From: Diadema setosum
Taxonomy: Eukaryota > Echinodermata > Echinoidea > Diadematoida > Diadematidae
Reading direction: 5' to 3'
Length of the DNA stretch: 64,000 nt
Assembly: GCA_033980235.1 (NCBI GenBank)
Contig: CM067068.1
Location: 1,064,501 to 1,128,500 of the forward strand
Made by a program: the position numbers and the translations under genes
Part shown: piece after piece, positions 48,513 to 62,301 of the stretch
Layout of the letters: each line of letters begins with the position of its first letter
How positions within the stretch are numbered: the first letter of the stretch is position 1
The notes under the pieces: model-generated
Seen by the model: the letters and a program-made list of their open reading frames with translations, nothing else
Databases searched by the model: none
Told to the model about the DNA's origin: nothing

Positions 48513-49273
48513 CCAGTTTAGCATTTCTAATTACTGCTGCAGCAATACTCTGTACAGACAAAGCACCACCAAGTGTTTTTCAGTGCAAGTGTCTGAAACA
48601 ACACGGCGTGTTTATCTGCTTGGATTGCCCACAGATCCATTCCCCCTGTGTGACGTGATAAGAGAGGGAAGTGTCTACACTGCTACTCCCATCATCTACT
48701 GGAAGGGAGAAAAATAAGAAGTGAAGGAGGCCCTCTTTTGGATCTCAGGTTACACCCCTTATTTATGACGAGGGTAGCTTACTTTCCGTGATGTATTTGG
48801 CGAGGACACACCATGCAAGTTTATTGTATGATATTTCCTGTACAATCTGTGTTCGTCAAGTGGACAAAAAAAAAGACAAAATGATTTGCTCCTGTAGAAA
48901 TAATATATTATACGATCCATCATTACTCATTTTGAGAGAGAGAAAAAAAAATGAAAGAAATATGAACCCGGTTTTGGTCAGAGAGCTGAAGGATAAGGAC
49001 CCTGCTAGAAGCACATGTTCTGTGCAAGCCTTTTCTTACCATTCTTGGAGTAAGGTACAAGACAAAATAAACCAGTAACATATTTAACAAAACATAGAAG
49101 TTTGCCATGTGTGCATGTTTCCTTTGGTTTTCCTTACATGTTCCAGGGAAAATACAGCTGGGGGAGACAATTATTCACTGAGAAAAATAATAGAGAAATA
49201 AGGACAAGACATTAACAAACTTTGGGAATAATCAAATAAACTAAGATGACGTTTTGGTTTCCAACCGTAAACT

Positions 49274-49482
49274 CTTAGACCGTTTCAGATACGTCTAAAT
49301 AAATATGTGTGGTAAATCATACTTGAATATTAACCAGATATTTAATTGATCAATTACATGAATATCATACATATGATAAATACTTAGACCGTTTCAGATA
49401 CGTTTAAATAAATATGTGTGGTAAATCATACTTGAATATTCACCAGATATTTAATTGATCAATTACATGAATATCATACATA
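49274..49482. repeat. 109-bp tandem duplication
   Basis: Two adjacent copies starting CTTAGACCGTTTCAGATACG, nearly identical. Confidence 0.93.
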
Positions 49483-49920
49483 AGACTCAATCAGCCTGGG
49501 CAACAAAAACACACAAGTAAAAAAAAAAAAGTAATCTTACACTAGTTATCCAAATAGCTCTGGCAAATTATTTGTTCTTTCTGTAAATTACTTTACTTGG
49601 TTAGTTCTACATATGTATTCTCTGAGAGAACTGTTCATGATGGCTGATTCAACAGTGCATACAACTCCATGAATGTTTACATTGTGTGAAATGAAAACAT
49701 ATGCAATAGAAACATAATAAAAGCTTGCTTTACAGAGACATTGCAAGCTAGAAACCATTAAGAGGATACAAGTGTTGAGGATCAGATCTTTTTCATATGA
49801 TTGTTTGGTGATTTCACATTTTACTTTTGTTATTTGTTATGGTGTTTAGGCACTTTTTTCCTTCAGCTTTGTGTTAAAAGATATATGCACTTCTTTCAAA
49901 TGTTCTGGTTTGTTTATTTG

Positions 49921-49990
49921 GGTTTTATTAATTTTTCTAGGGGGATTTCATTGTTGGTTTTATTTATTTTTCTAGGGGGATTTCATTGTT
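49921..49990. repeat. 35-bp tandem duplication
   Basis: Two copies of GGTTTTATT(A/T)ATTTTTCT followed by AGGGGGATTTCATTGTT; one mismatch. Confidence 0.92.
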
Positions 49991-50485
49991 GGAAAACATC
50001 AATTTCCCAGCAGTATGCCCAAATAATCAATTGGTCCAGAAAATAGCCAATTCAATACTAAATCTGTCAAAGAACAATCTAACTCAACACCTAAAAAGAG
50101 GCCAATGACCTTCCTCAATTATCATATTTCTGTTTCTTGGTTGAGAAAGTGTGCAAATATGAGGTGTGTCTGACAAAGCGGGTGCGTATTTCTTGAGACT
50201 GTTTATTTAGCTTGCTTTATCAGTAGTGCAGCAAACTGGCAGCCAAAGTTCCCTCTTACTATCCATTTACACCATTAGTTAAAAATCTTATTAAAAACAA
50301 AGACTGCAAACAATGACGAAAGTTGCTGGGCAACAGTAGAAAACACCATCCGATATAATACCAGAAAAATTACAGACTGGAAAGCAATTTGCTAATTTTG
50401 CTATGACATTTTGATACGAGAACACTCACATAAGAAAAATTTTGATATTTTCCACCCAACGTCTCATCAACATTTGGATCCCTTC

Positions 50486-50836
50486 CTATTGACCGATTCG
50501 GGTTCGTTGAGGGCAGCAGACATTTTATGGCACTGGGCGCAGCCATGAGCTCAAATTGCGGTGTCTCAGCCGACCCCCCCTGCTCTCCCCCACCCCCAGG
50601 GCAACATGTTTATCGCGCACTTGTAACAAAGGTTCGCACACTAAGCAAGCATTCGCGCACTCAGTACGAGACGCCCATTGGCTAAAGCAACCATGCATCA
50701 GTTTTTCATTCTAGGTGCGTGCTAATGTCGGGAGAGGGGTGGGGAGAGAGGAGGGGGGGGGGTCGGCTGAGACACCGCGTAAATGGCGCTGCCCATGCCA
50801 AAAATACACATAGCGCGTCACAGAATCGGTCAATAG
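50486..50836. mobile_element. TIR element, 351 bp, CTATTGACCGATTC ends
   Basis: Inverted 14-bp termini, with a second inverted pair inside (GCGGTGTCTCAGCCGACCCC and its complement). GC-rich against the background; no ORF of note. Confidence 0.85.
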
Positions 50837-51697
50837 CTACACACAAAATATGGCAGCCCTGGCTGTTGCTTAAGTTCTCGCAATATTCCCAACTTTGCAT
50901 TTTATTTATTTATTTATTTTTTTTTTTTTTTGCAGTGTGAAAGGAAAGCCAAATCATCAAGATTTTAAATATCACAATATTTAGCAGTCAAAATGGGCCT
51001 TGTTACATGTCTGGCTCTTCAATCACAAAGTCCATTAGCTGCACTTTCAGAAGGAAATGACTAGCATAGAAGAAAACAATTCCCTCTCCTCCGCAGATTT
51101 TCCTTTACATTCTATCTTCATTCTAAAAGACATTTATGGTGAAAGACAAATGGATCTATAATGGATTGTAGTATTGTCACACAATGTTAAATAAATGGAC
51201 TGCATAAAAAAAGTGAATAAAGCGTTTATCTTGTTCATCTAAAGAGCATCATGCCTCATTCTATCAAGAATAGAAACAATATGGGAGAACGTGGGCATGT
51301 TATGGCTGTCAGCCATTCAATTTCAGTGACATGAAATCCCTCAAAGTTGCCCATTGTTCCTCCTGATTACCCAGAATTTGCAGAAAGTTTTTCCTCTATA
51401 TAGTTAAGTGAAAACTTGACAAATGGCTAACTAAATATAGGGAACATGAGAGAGAGAGAGAGATAACTACTGTGCTGTGTTAATATAAAACTGCTTTCTC
51501 AGTTTGTATGTTTACACTAACTTCTAGTGGTTACATTCCACTTAAAACAAATGCTCTTTGAATGAGAATCATAACCTGAACCTTGGTGTCATATACATCT
51601 TTCCCCTGCTAAGAATGCTAGGGTGAAAGTATGCTAAAGGTTAGACTTGCTCTGCATATCGAAACGTACACATATAATGTGAAAGCACGAGAAGCAA

Positions 51698-51789
51698 TTA
51701 ACCTGTTGAAGACAGGTCCCAAGTATACGCGACAGGTTTCTATTGGAAATACGTGTTGCAGCAAAATCAGCCTGTCCTCAGCAGGTTAA
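51698..51789 (-). mobile_element. TTAA-flanked 90-bp element, copy 3 (inverted)
   Basis: Same family in the opposite orientation: TTAA-CCTGTTGAAGACAGG at the left and CAGCCTGTCCTCAGCAGG-TTAA at the right. Perfect TTAA on both sides. Confidence 0.7.
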
Positions 51790-54700
51790 GTTTAGGGAGA
51801 AAATCCCCCTCCCCCAAAAAAAGATTAAACAAAAAGAAGATAATTTTGACAATAGCACTACTTCCCATACTTTCCATTAAAAAAAAAAAAAGCAATGGTT
51901 GTAATGCAAGTTCAGATGAAATCCATTTTCCCCTTGCTACTTTTGTCCATCACAAAGCAAGTAATACTCTAGTCTTGTGACTTTGGACGGTATTCTTCAC
52001 AGCCTATGGGTCTATATATCACATGACACATTGATATCAGAGGGGGTGCAGTAAAAGCGAAACATTTTTGCCTGATTGAGTTCCTACACGCATTCAAGAA
52101 GGATAAATGCTACTGCAACATGTTTTATATCTCACTGACTGACATTTCCAATAGTGTAAATTCATGTAGACAATCCCCTAGTTTAGAAAATATTCACATG
52201 CATGCTCTATTTTTTGCATTAGTCTCAAACAACATCAAATATTATGTGTAAAAAAAAAAAATCCACAATCCAAACTAGATATTCTCTGCTTATGATAAAG
52301 TACTGTCAGCACTTTAATATTTTCCCTCATTTAATTCACTCATCTGGTGCTTTGAAAAACTTCAAAAAAAAAAAAAAAACTCTTACATGAGGATAAGCCT
52401 TTATGTAATACTTCATGAATTGTGAATGTTCATTTACTCTGAACCAAAACAAGAGTGAAACATGATCTTAAATTCATCCAGAAAATTAATTTAGACAAAC
52501 CCCCTAAAAACAAATGTGCAAAAGAGTATGACAAGGAATAAGAGTTCAAGGCTGAATTAATTAACACCTGTGTGAGGATCCCAAGCGAATGGAGTGCCAA
52601 AAATTGTACTCTTGGCACTCTAGACTTAAGTTAACATGGAAGGGGCCTTTAAAGTGGAAGTGGAAAATAAAAACCAAACAAACAAAGATATGGGGAAGAT
52701 AAAACAAAAAACATAACAACATACTCTCAGGTTAGTTTACAGGGTCAGAGAGATGGTAGAGAGAGAGAGGTCACTTCAGGACAAGGACAGCGGGACAAAG
52801 GTCAGTTGATTGAAGAGATCATATGTGACCATCAGTTGATAATAGGCTAGGATACACAATGACTGTTTGTATACCCCAGGCTTCATGTGCCATGGCATCA
52901 CAAACAAATGAATGCTAACTTGCTCAATATGACAAATAAACATGCACCTCTCTTTGATACATAATACATACCAATTGAGTACCAGGAAAAGGGACCTTAT
53001 ATTCACAGCATCTCTCAGTTTCCCTCGATTAAATGTTGATGCGACATCTTTTATCAAAGGGACAATTTATGAAGACCTCTCTCTAGACCTGTAAACACTT
53101 CCAACAACACAGAGACTTGCTATTTCCAGGGTATTCAAACCACTTGCCTGGTGTACTCCATAGGTGCATATAGTATTCCTTCACCACAGAAGAGAGTTTC
53201 GTATCACAGATGCTGAACCGGTTAGCTTCGTGCCCTCCCCTCCACGACGACGACGACCAAGAATCACAGCATATATCATCAAAACAGATAAAGGTCAAAA
53301 ATCACATGCACCGCTACCAAATTCCACACATTTTTTCCTCCCAACCTGATGCTTGACAATGGATCTCTGCAGGGGACCCCTTGCTACTACTCACTGCTAC
53401 CAACTTTAGCAATCTTCCACGCACATGCACATCTTCACTGAGCTCTGTTCAACTCTGGCCAGATATCTGCGAGATTCCAAAATCTCTTCAGCTCTTGTCG
53501 AAGACAAAATGAGAAATTGTGAGGACGATGATCAAAATAGCATCTCCCCCTCTTGGCTATAACATTTCTAATGAAGTATGTATGAGCACCAACAGTGTAG
53601 ACCACAACATCGATATAGTCCAGGGGTATTTTTTGTTGTGTTTTTTGTTTAATCCAACTTTAATAAATTCCATGGGACTGCAGGAAGAGACAAAAAAAAA
53701 AAAAAAAAAAAAAATACCCTTATCTCTGTGCAGGGTTACTTCTCAGAAAAATTACCCTTCTATGGTAAAATAAAGAAAAAAATCACTTCATGTTGTAAAC
53801 ATCCTGTTTCTCAGGGCACTCTTTTCCCTCTGTTTTCAATATGGTATGAAAGGATTGATTTACACTAAACATGATACTAGCTGCCTTGTGTGTAGTTAAG
53901 TTCACCTTGTGCTATATTAAACTTGTTTGTGGTGGTTTATCCAGTCAAGTTCAATGCCGCATGAGGGAAATAGATTGCATTCTCTTTGTGTATATGGGGA
54001 TAAGGTGGGAGAACAGATAGCAGCAAGTGATATTGCTTTGTGATGCACAAGTATCACAATATTAATGTTGAATCTATTCACATATTGCAGGGACTCCAAC
54101 AACACATATCTGCTTTAAAATCAAACCAGTAGAAAGTGAAAGTTTCACTGAAATCAGACTAGAAATATGATCTTCATATCTAAAATTTATAATGTACACA
54201 AGTCAGCAGTTCAATATGTTTTCAGGACAGTGTTCTCTAAGACAACTTTAATGTGGAGAGGATATGATTTTAAGGCAAAGAAAATGACAATGAAAATTCT
54301 GTCAACACTTAAACAAAGACAGGTACACATGACAAGCAGTTTGCGACCTCACCATCATCAAAGAAATCCACCCACAGCTTTTGTTCTACAATCACTGAAA
54401 ATAATTACCACAGCTATGTACACTATGATGCTGCCTGCCAACGACACAATTCAGACATGCTTTACATTGGTATCTTGATGATTTTAATTTTTCATGAAAG
54501 AATTATTCTTGCCATAATCTTGCTTTTAACATAGTATGAATGTAAACTGCACTATTTCAGACACTCGCTACAAAAAAAAAGTACTGTAAACAAACACTTT
54601 AACTGTATGCAAGTTTCATGCATTTATCTTGGCATGGAACCAACAAACCACAATAAAAAGAAGGAAATATACATGCAAATGTTCTGCTCATTTTCTTTTT

Positions 54701-55080
54701 TTCCTAATTTGAACAAACATACAAGCCAGCATGCACTCGATGGGCACTCAAATAACAGTGCACTGTACTTAGCAAATGTGCATTGGATGGCTACATAGTA
54801 TTGCCATCCTGCAACATTCATTCCACATACAGGCATGCAATTAATGTCTGAATTTCCCATCAAATTTGATGTAAATTGCTTCTGTTCTGCTCAAAAAAAA
54901 AAGAAGTGGCGAAACAAGCAGAATTTATTCTGTTTGACTGGTGAAGACAAAAGTATGTCATGTAAAAATTTCCTCTCAGCTTTAGACCCTGTGTGGTATG
55001 GTGTATATCTACATTATGGTGCTGCATTTAACACTGTGGGTTTCTCTCACATCATGTTTAACAAATGCAGTACCGTAATC

Positions 55081-55646
55081 TTAAAGGGAAGATAAACCCC
55101 AAAAGCAATGTGGATTGAGTGAAAGCAGCAACATTAGTAGAACACATCAGTGAAAGTTTGAGAAAAATCGGACAATCGATGCAAAAGTTATGAATTTTTA
55201 AAGTTTTGGTGTTGGAACCGCTGGATGAGGAGACTACTAGAGGATATGACGTATGAGTGGAAACAATACAAAGAAAATATAAAGGAAATTCAACAAAAAT
55301 TCACTTTTCTAGAATCATGAAAGAGCAATGGACCAACCTCTTTCAGAAAGCAAGGGGGAATAATTGCTACCCTTAATATATGTCAATATCAAGTTGATGG
55401 AATTTGTAATTTTCATGAAAAATGGATTTTTGTAGAATTTTCTTTATATTTTCTTGGTATTGTTGTCCACTCATACGTCATAACCTCTAGTAGTCTCCTC
55501 ATCCAGCAGTTCCAACACCAAAACTTTAAAAATTCATAACTTTTGCATCGATTGTCTGATTTTCTTCAAACTTTCACTGATGTGTTCTACTAATGTTGCT
55601 GCTTTCACTCAATCCACATTGCTCTTGGGGTTTATCTTCCCTTTAA
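55081..55646. mobile_element. Foldback family C, copy 2 (566 bp)
   Basis: Near-perfect inverted arms ending TTAA-AGGGAAGATAAACCCC and GGGGTTTATCTTCCCT-TTAA. Internal GTGGATTGAGTGAAAGCAGC is matched by its complement. No ORF. Confidence 0.9.
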
Positions 55647-55794
55647 AAGGAATTATTGATTATTACAATTTCTCCTAACATACGAGACAATCGATTTTCA
55701 ATTTTGGATGAATGTGTTCTCTACTGAATGCAATATTCACTGTGAATCATGGGAATTCTGGTTCACTGCACAATCCTCCACTTGAAACAAATTG

Positions 55795-56552
55795 GGCTGT
55801 GTTTATACCCTCCCCTTTCGGGTCAAAATCAGCATTTTGATGTAATGCGTTAAGTTCAAAACACGGTTGCGTCCTTTCTCACTTTGCTATAAACGGCGTT
55901 TCAAAACGTCGTTTCAAAACGCACAAATATGTGCGTTAATGATCTGCGTTTCTGACTAATCACGTTTAACGGGGAAGCATAAATGCAACTCACATCACAT
56001 ACGTGTTTAAATGACTTCATCTCCATTGCTTTTCCGGTTCATGTGAAAATGCGCGCGCCAGGCCCACCGATCTTTCAATTACTGTGCTACGCAACACAAT
56101 TTGCAGGTGCTCGTCCCTTGAGCTCCCTGTTGGTACATTACTTTACTATAAACGGTGACAGACATATTAATGCATGAAAAGCTCACTACATATTATCATA
56201 CATTCCAATTTTGTCAACAATTTGTCAATGAAATAAATACTTGTATTTCCTATCATTGTCTACAGTCCATATACAACATTGTATGTGTGTATTAGTATAG
56301 CAATCAAAATTATATTAGACATGCTACAAAACATGTAATGCACATACTCAGGCCAGAACTTCCAAAAAAGCGCGCACCCCAATTTGACCTGCCTCTGCTG
56401 AGGTCTGCAAAGAAATCACAAATGCTCTTTCCAAGGCTTGAAAAAAGTGAGCATAAACAGTGCTCCCATGAATGGCGTTTTGAATCAGCGTTTCAAAACG
56501 CTGATTCTGCCCTCGCAAATTGAGCCTTCACAAATTGAGCATAAACACACCC
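55795..56552. mobile_element. TIR element, ~758 bp, TGTGTTTATAC-type ends
   Basis: GGGCTGTGTTTATACC at the left and GAGCATAAACACACCCTT at the right. Inner motifs GGCGTTTCAAAACG occur near both ends. The terminal motif resembles family J (TGCGTTTATCA), so they may be related. Confidence 0.7.
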
Positions 56553-57908
56553 TTGGACACGATTTCTTCAAGAATTCCCTCAGCGATGACGTAACTTATC
56601 ATTGATCTGATGACTGTAATATAGAACTATCGAGAGGCCCAGTTCATAAAGGGGTGTGCAATCATTTAAAGGAACAATAATTGCAATCACTTTTTTTTTT
56701 TAATTATAAAAAAGAGCTGAAAACATTTTGTTATTTGATTTCTTGGTCATATTCTTGATTTGCATGCTTGGCATCATCCAAATAGCTAAGAATATATGCA
56801 ATCAGATAGTGTACAGTGATAGTCATACAACTAAGTTATTTGTGCAATATCTTGGCACATTTTTAACCCAAAAGCCCACTTGTATTTGTATTGGGCCGCG
56901 ATGGTGCTTTATGCTTAAGCGAGGCCAACTTCCTCCTCAGACGGTGGGTCCACAAATGCAGATAGGCCTGTGTCTCATAGCAGAAAGATCCTGTTACTTG
57001 GGGCATTCGTCTCTGTACAACGGGCACATCATAAGGAGAAGCACATCGACCTTGTGAACTCTACAGTATTTCATGAATATCTCCTGCTCAGAGCTTCTCC
57101 AAAGTATCACTTACAGTACATTTTTTTTTTTTGGCAGACAGACTGGCCATGGCCGACAGAAAAGTTTGCCAAAAAACAGTGAGGCTCCACCAATCTATGA
57201 AAGTGTGTATTGTACAGTGTATGGTGTGTCCCATCTTAAATTCTTTGAATATAGGGGGTAAATCTCAATCCCTGACTTCTGATCTGCAACAGCAGTACAT
57301 GACAAGACAAACTCTCAATGGAATATATAAAAGTGAATGTATGTACCAACATAAATGCATTATTCCAGCCACTGTACACAATACACCGATACACAAACAC
57401 GTATTGTACATATAAACATTACACCCATACTTTGATTAGGCATACATACACACACACCATTTTTAAACTTTATCCTCTAAAGACCACTTCCTAGCCAATG
57501 TCTGCATTCCTACCATGATTTGAAAGTGCAATATTACATTTTTTTATTTTTGTGAAAAAGTAGCTAGAACAGCCTTCTATAAGGCCTCCCTACAGACATG
57601 ACTTCATATACATGGAATTGATTCTTTTAGAGCTGAAGATATTTATGTGCTATTAAATCATTTTGTGCATGTGGACAATGTATCACATTTTCTTTTTATA
57701 TGAATAATATATCAGCAAACCATGATACAGTTAATACTCTGACGTTGTGAAGAATCTATATTAATGTTCAATAGTATGACTCACCAATACATTTAATTTA
57801 TTACTTGTTTGTTAATGTTATTTTCTTTTTAATATGTCTTTGTACGTAACTGCAAGTCATCTGTTATTTTAGTTAGCTACCCCCCCCCCAATTGCCCTAC
57901 AAAAAAAG

Positions 57909-57953
57909 ACAAACAAACAAACAAACAAACAAACAAACAGACAAACAAACAGT
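57909..57953. repeat. CAAA microsatellite
   Basis: About eleven CAAA units with one CAGA variant. Confidence 0.93.
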
Positions 57954-58264
57954 GAATACAATGCAAGTTAGATGAGCCTACATTGTATGGGTATATCGAG
58001 ACAAACCTACAACAAAATGATTACCAGGGTATTTAATCTCAATTCATTCAAAGTGTATTTGGGGGATACCTAACGGTACATTATTTGCCAGCTTGTAGAA
58101 CCAAAGCGAGCACAGCACAGGCTGCATCAAAACAGCATTCATAAAAGAGATGGGTTTCAATACTTGTTTGTTCCTGCCCAAAACCTTTAATACTGATCCA
58201 CTGTCTTAACTTGACTGAATTCATGCGCATTAAACAACTGTCTTGGGAGGTGGATTCCCATCTG

Positions 58265-58693
58265 AGACCCCGTTTACAGTGCAGGGCTGGGTCGCGGCTG
58301 GGCCTCGGCCGAGCCCGGCCTTTTCCCAGTGTAAACGCAAACTGGGCCAAATGCGGGGCCAATTTTAGTCTGCCTTCCAGACCCTCTGCCTGTACTATTT
58401 CGCTATTCAGGATATTAACCCCTTAAACGTCGAAAACTAGTATAGTTTAAGGTGGTTTTGTCCTGCAAAGGATTTTTCCTTCGCCAAAGGCCTTTGCCCG
58501 AACGTCGACTTCGTCGCCATGGAATCCAGTTGGCAAAGGGTCTGAAAACCAGACAATACCAAATTGCGTTTGTTTACAAGCAGATCGCCACTACGACAAA
58601 ATAAAGGTTTGAATTAAAAGCGCGGACGAGCCCGGCAGTGTAAACGGACAAAATTGCAGGGCTCGGCCCAGCCCCGCACTGTAAACGGGGTCT
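58265..58693. mobile_element. TIR element, 429 bp, AGACCCCGTTTACAGTGC ends
   Basis: Long inverted ends continue into GGGCTGGG / CCCAGCCC and GGCCGAGCCCGGCC, with internal copies of CAGTGTAAACG. Very GC-rich termini in AT-rich DNA. The ORFs on both strands are shadows of the palindrome. Confidence 0.87.
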
Positions 58694-58853
58694 AATAATG
58701 TTTTCTAACAGCAAGCAATGCGATACTGTCATACTATGCTTTTAACTCTTAAGATCTTGACATTAAATACCACTGACATCTAAATGCAGTATAGTTCTCT
58801 GAGTAAAGTACTGAAAATATGATCACTTAGCCATAGGCATTGAGTCAAGTCCT

Positions 58854-58877
58854 CCCCCCCCCCCCCCCCCCCCCCCC
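58854..58877. repeat. Poly-C run
   Basis: Twenty-four consecutive C. Confidence 0.95.
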
Positions 58878-59216
58878 ACTGTTGGTTGATCTGGCAAAGT
58901 GAAAGAAACATATAAAATGTAGTTACTACAGAACAATACGCAATACCCACAACACTAAATTGTTCTTTGGGTTTTGTGCAATAGCGAATTCATGTTGTAT
59001 TCTATAAAGTTCATTGGGTATCTATGTACATTGATTCCTCATGAAGGTTCACAATGCGTAAGAAGGTCAAAAGTTGTTATTTTCATTTTTTAATCATGTT
59101 CAAATTCATTTCATTTTTCCCCCTTCCGAGAGGGGAAGAGACGAAGGCGAGAGAAGTTTCTCGGAAGCGTGGTTATTTCCTTCTCAGCTTCCCCTCCAGT
59201 GCACCACCATGTTCTC

Positions 59217-59343
59217 TTAACCCGTTGAAGACGAGTCCTGAGTATACTCAAGGAGGTACTAGGCCTAGTACCTCCTTGGTATACTTGGGCAGGTGTCTAT
59301 GGGAAATACATGTAGCAAAGTCAGTCCATTGTCAACGGGTGAA
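59217..59343 (-). mobile_element. TTAA-flanked element, copy 4, with extra internal palindrome
   Basis: Same family and inverted orientation, with TTAA-CCCGTTGAAGACGAG at the left and TCAACGGG near the right. It is about 35 bp longer because of an internal palindrome centred on AGTACTAGGCCTAGTACCTC-like sequence. Confidence 0.65.
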
Positions 59344-59819
59344 GAAAGATATACCTGGCAAGGATCAACATCGTGCTGACCTGGAAATGAAATCTACAGA
59401 GGTTCTTGCTACTTTCTTTCACAATACAGGTGAGTGCCACGTGCCAAGTGGTACCATAGGAATAGGATGTTAGACTGAGTGTGATTGGGTATTCAGCTGT
59501 GAGATGCCTTTGTACTTCTTGTAACTTGTAATAGCAAACTACTTTGTGAAGTATCTACTATAAGTGGATGGTACTGAATTGCAAGTTTCAATATAACGTC
59601 ACTTTGCTTTTCTGAAGTTTTGTTAAGACAAAACTGCATGTTTTCATTTGCGAACATGTATAACCATGTAGCATTATATTAGGCTTCATTTCTAGTATAT
59701 TCATACCACTCAAAATCAATTTCATGGGTGTTTTTTAATGTGTGTATGTGTGTGAGATTCTGTGTGAAAGTACATAGTTTGTACTCTGTGTTGGAGGATG
59801 TCTATTCTGTGTTGGAGGT

Positions 59820-60220
59820 TTAAAGGGATGGTCCAGTAGTGGTTGAGTTGAGAATTTTAGCAAGATACATGTACTTAGAAACCACTTCCTGAAATATTGA
59901 AAAGCATACAGTTCTATGAGGAATTCAAACTTTATTTGATGAAAACCTGTTTTGAAGTGGCTAAGACATCCAAAAACAAAGTAAAACAAAGCAATCCTCA
60001 TAAAAGTTGGATCCCACCTTTTGCTTTGCTTTTGTTGTTTTGCATTGGATATCTCAGCCATTTCAAAACCAATTTTCATCAAATAAACTTTGAATTCCTC
60101 GTAGAATTATATGCTTTTTCATATTTCATAAGAGATTCCTCATTATCTCAAAAAGTCATCAACAAAAAAAGGTTGGAAACTTCAAGTCCTATCTCAACCG
60201 AAAGAGTACCATCCCCTTAA
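59820..60220. mobile_element. TTAA foldback family B, copy 4
   Basis: TTAA-AGGGATGGTCCAGTAGTG at the left and ACCATCCCC-TTAA at the right. The overlapping 107-115 codon ORFs on both strands here are products of the palindrome, not genes. Confidence 0.87.
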
Positions 60221-61019
60221 ACTGCTTATTACTGAGAAGAGAATGATTAAGTATCTTTTTTCAGAAGTTCTAAATTAGTGACATGAATTGGCTCTTCTGG
60301 GTTTTTTTTTTTCTTTTCCTATAATGAACTAGCACTATGTTTCCTCATAATGCCATTTGACCTGGTCCCTGTGAATCCTGATAGACCCACTAACACTTAT
60401 TTCAATACTCATGTTACTATTGTCCCATCTGAGCTACACTCTCACTTATTCATGTCATTTCACTTTCGTTGCATTCTTTGCATGGGGATTTTCCTCAATA
60501 TCTTTATTCTTCGAAGCATACTTCTGAGCTACTTTGATTGCTCATGGCAGTTCAAGTTTTCTTTCACAATGCAAATCACCTGAATCCATATTGCCTTAAA
60601 TGGACAGAGGTTTATAAGTGAAACATACAGCATGGTAGAAACTTTATATAAAATGGCTTTAAGATGCAGAATTTATGGTACTTAAATGTTTTGCATGTTT
60701 TTGACAAAACAGAATATTGGTTGCAACCACATCCTCATTTACACAAGGTGATGTTGCCTCATGAGATGTTCACTGACCTGCACACAAAACTGAGCTGAAT
60801 TCCATTTTTCCCCCTTTTTTTTGTATCGAAAGAAACAAGAAAAAAGTTTTATTCTTGGCATTAAAATTACTTTGTGTTGTCTAAAGCTTGTCATAAAGAT
60901 GACCTATACAGGACTTGATGTTGCTGAATAACTGACTAAAAATAGAAATGTTATCATCTTTATGCCTGCAAAGCAATGGAAGAGTGTGGCGGTGATGACA
61001 TCACCACCTCATTTGAGAT

Positions 61020-61497
61020 GCACATGTTACAAACATTGTTACTGCTGGAGTGAAAACATACGTTGCATTTATCTCTTTTTTTCCCCGGCAGAAACAGGTT
61101 TTCCAAACAGCTTTCAGGGATTTTTTTTTTAGAGATGATAAATGCAAAGCTGCTTTGATTATGGGGTTCAGAAAGCCTTTTTGAAAACCACAAATTTGTG
61201 CTTCCCGAAACAGGTTTCAGTCAAAAAGGTGTTTCCAGAAGCGAGATAGATGCAAAGCTGTTTGAATCAGCTTTGAACTGCACAGGCTATGTATGTATAT
61301 AAGGCCCATTCTCCTTGGGTCAAATGGCGTAATGCAGCTGTGAAGTGACAAGGCCAGTTTTCATGTTGGCAATGAGTTTGATAAATGTAACATTAATATT
61401 TTGGAAGGCGTTTGTAAAGGGCTTTGGAAACAATTTTTGATAGTGTGTATGGAAAGCCGTTTCAAACTGGGGAAAGATGATAAACGCAGCCACAGAC
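61020..61497. mobile_element. TIR element family J, copy 2 (left end unclear)
   Basis: Shares GAAACAGGTTTTCCAAACAG, AGAAAGCCTTTTTGAAAACC and the right end GATGATAAACGCAGCCACAG with copy 1. A 175-codon ORF starting inside it has no domain and is not a gene. Confidence 0.65.
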
Positions 61498-62301
61498 AAC
61501 TCTTCAACATTCAGAAATGTGTGTCAGAAACAATGATTAAAGGTATATGTACAAATCATATTTTATACGGTCTCTTACGCTACATTGTATTCAGTAAAGA
61601 AATGACTTATGCCGCAGATGGACATCTTATTACGGTAAGACATCCTGAGCAAAATTTTCATTTATACATGTACACTGTACAATGTATGTACATTGTATTG
61701 GACCCACCAAAAACAGTTTTTGCCCAAAGACAACAGAATACAAATTCTATATGTCCCATTGTGTATACGACCATACAACTACTTGTAGGCAAGTTATGTA
61801 TACATATTACTGTATTAAACAACAATAAAATGGAATACCAACTTTATCAGGGTTTCTTTCTACACCCTAAATCCAGCACTCATTACAAATTAGTAAGATT
61901 TATTCACTTCAGCATTCCCTTCACATGATTTGTCTTTACACTCGCACGCTTTAAAAATAGTTGATTTTTATACAGTTGTATGGAAAATATGCAGGCAATA
62001 TTCATATTTACACACACACACACACATACATGTACGCACACACTCACTCACAATGGAGAGCTCTACCATTCATAGTCACTGACTGGAACACGGTGTCTTC
62101 ACAAAAGTATGCAAGCCACATTGTAAACCCACTATACACCACAAGTCCATGCCACACGTCATCGAAGTTGAACTTTCTACAATACATAGTAAACTCAGGA
62201 TGGATAAAAGATGCTATCCGGGTACAGAAAACTGAGGGACACACCTGTACATCAAACAATGAGACATGCAGTATCTGAACGCTGCCCCTTTCTGTCAAAT
62301 G

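Noticed and set aside
59054..59473. 139-codon plus-strand ORF
   Set aside because: It runs through the TTAA element at 59217-59343; no family resemblance.
61401..61928. 175-codon plus-strand ORF, the longest outside the GAB exons
   Set aside because: It starts inside a repeat (family J), has no recognisable domain, and its composition matches intergenic DNA.
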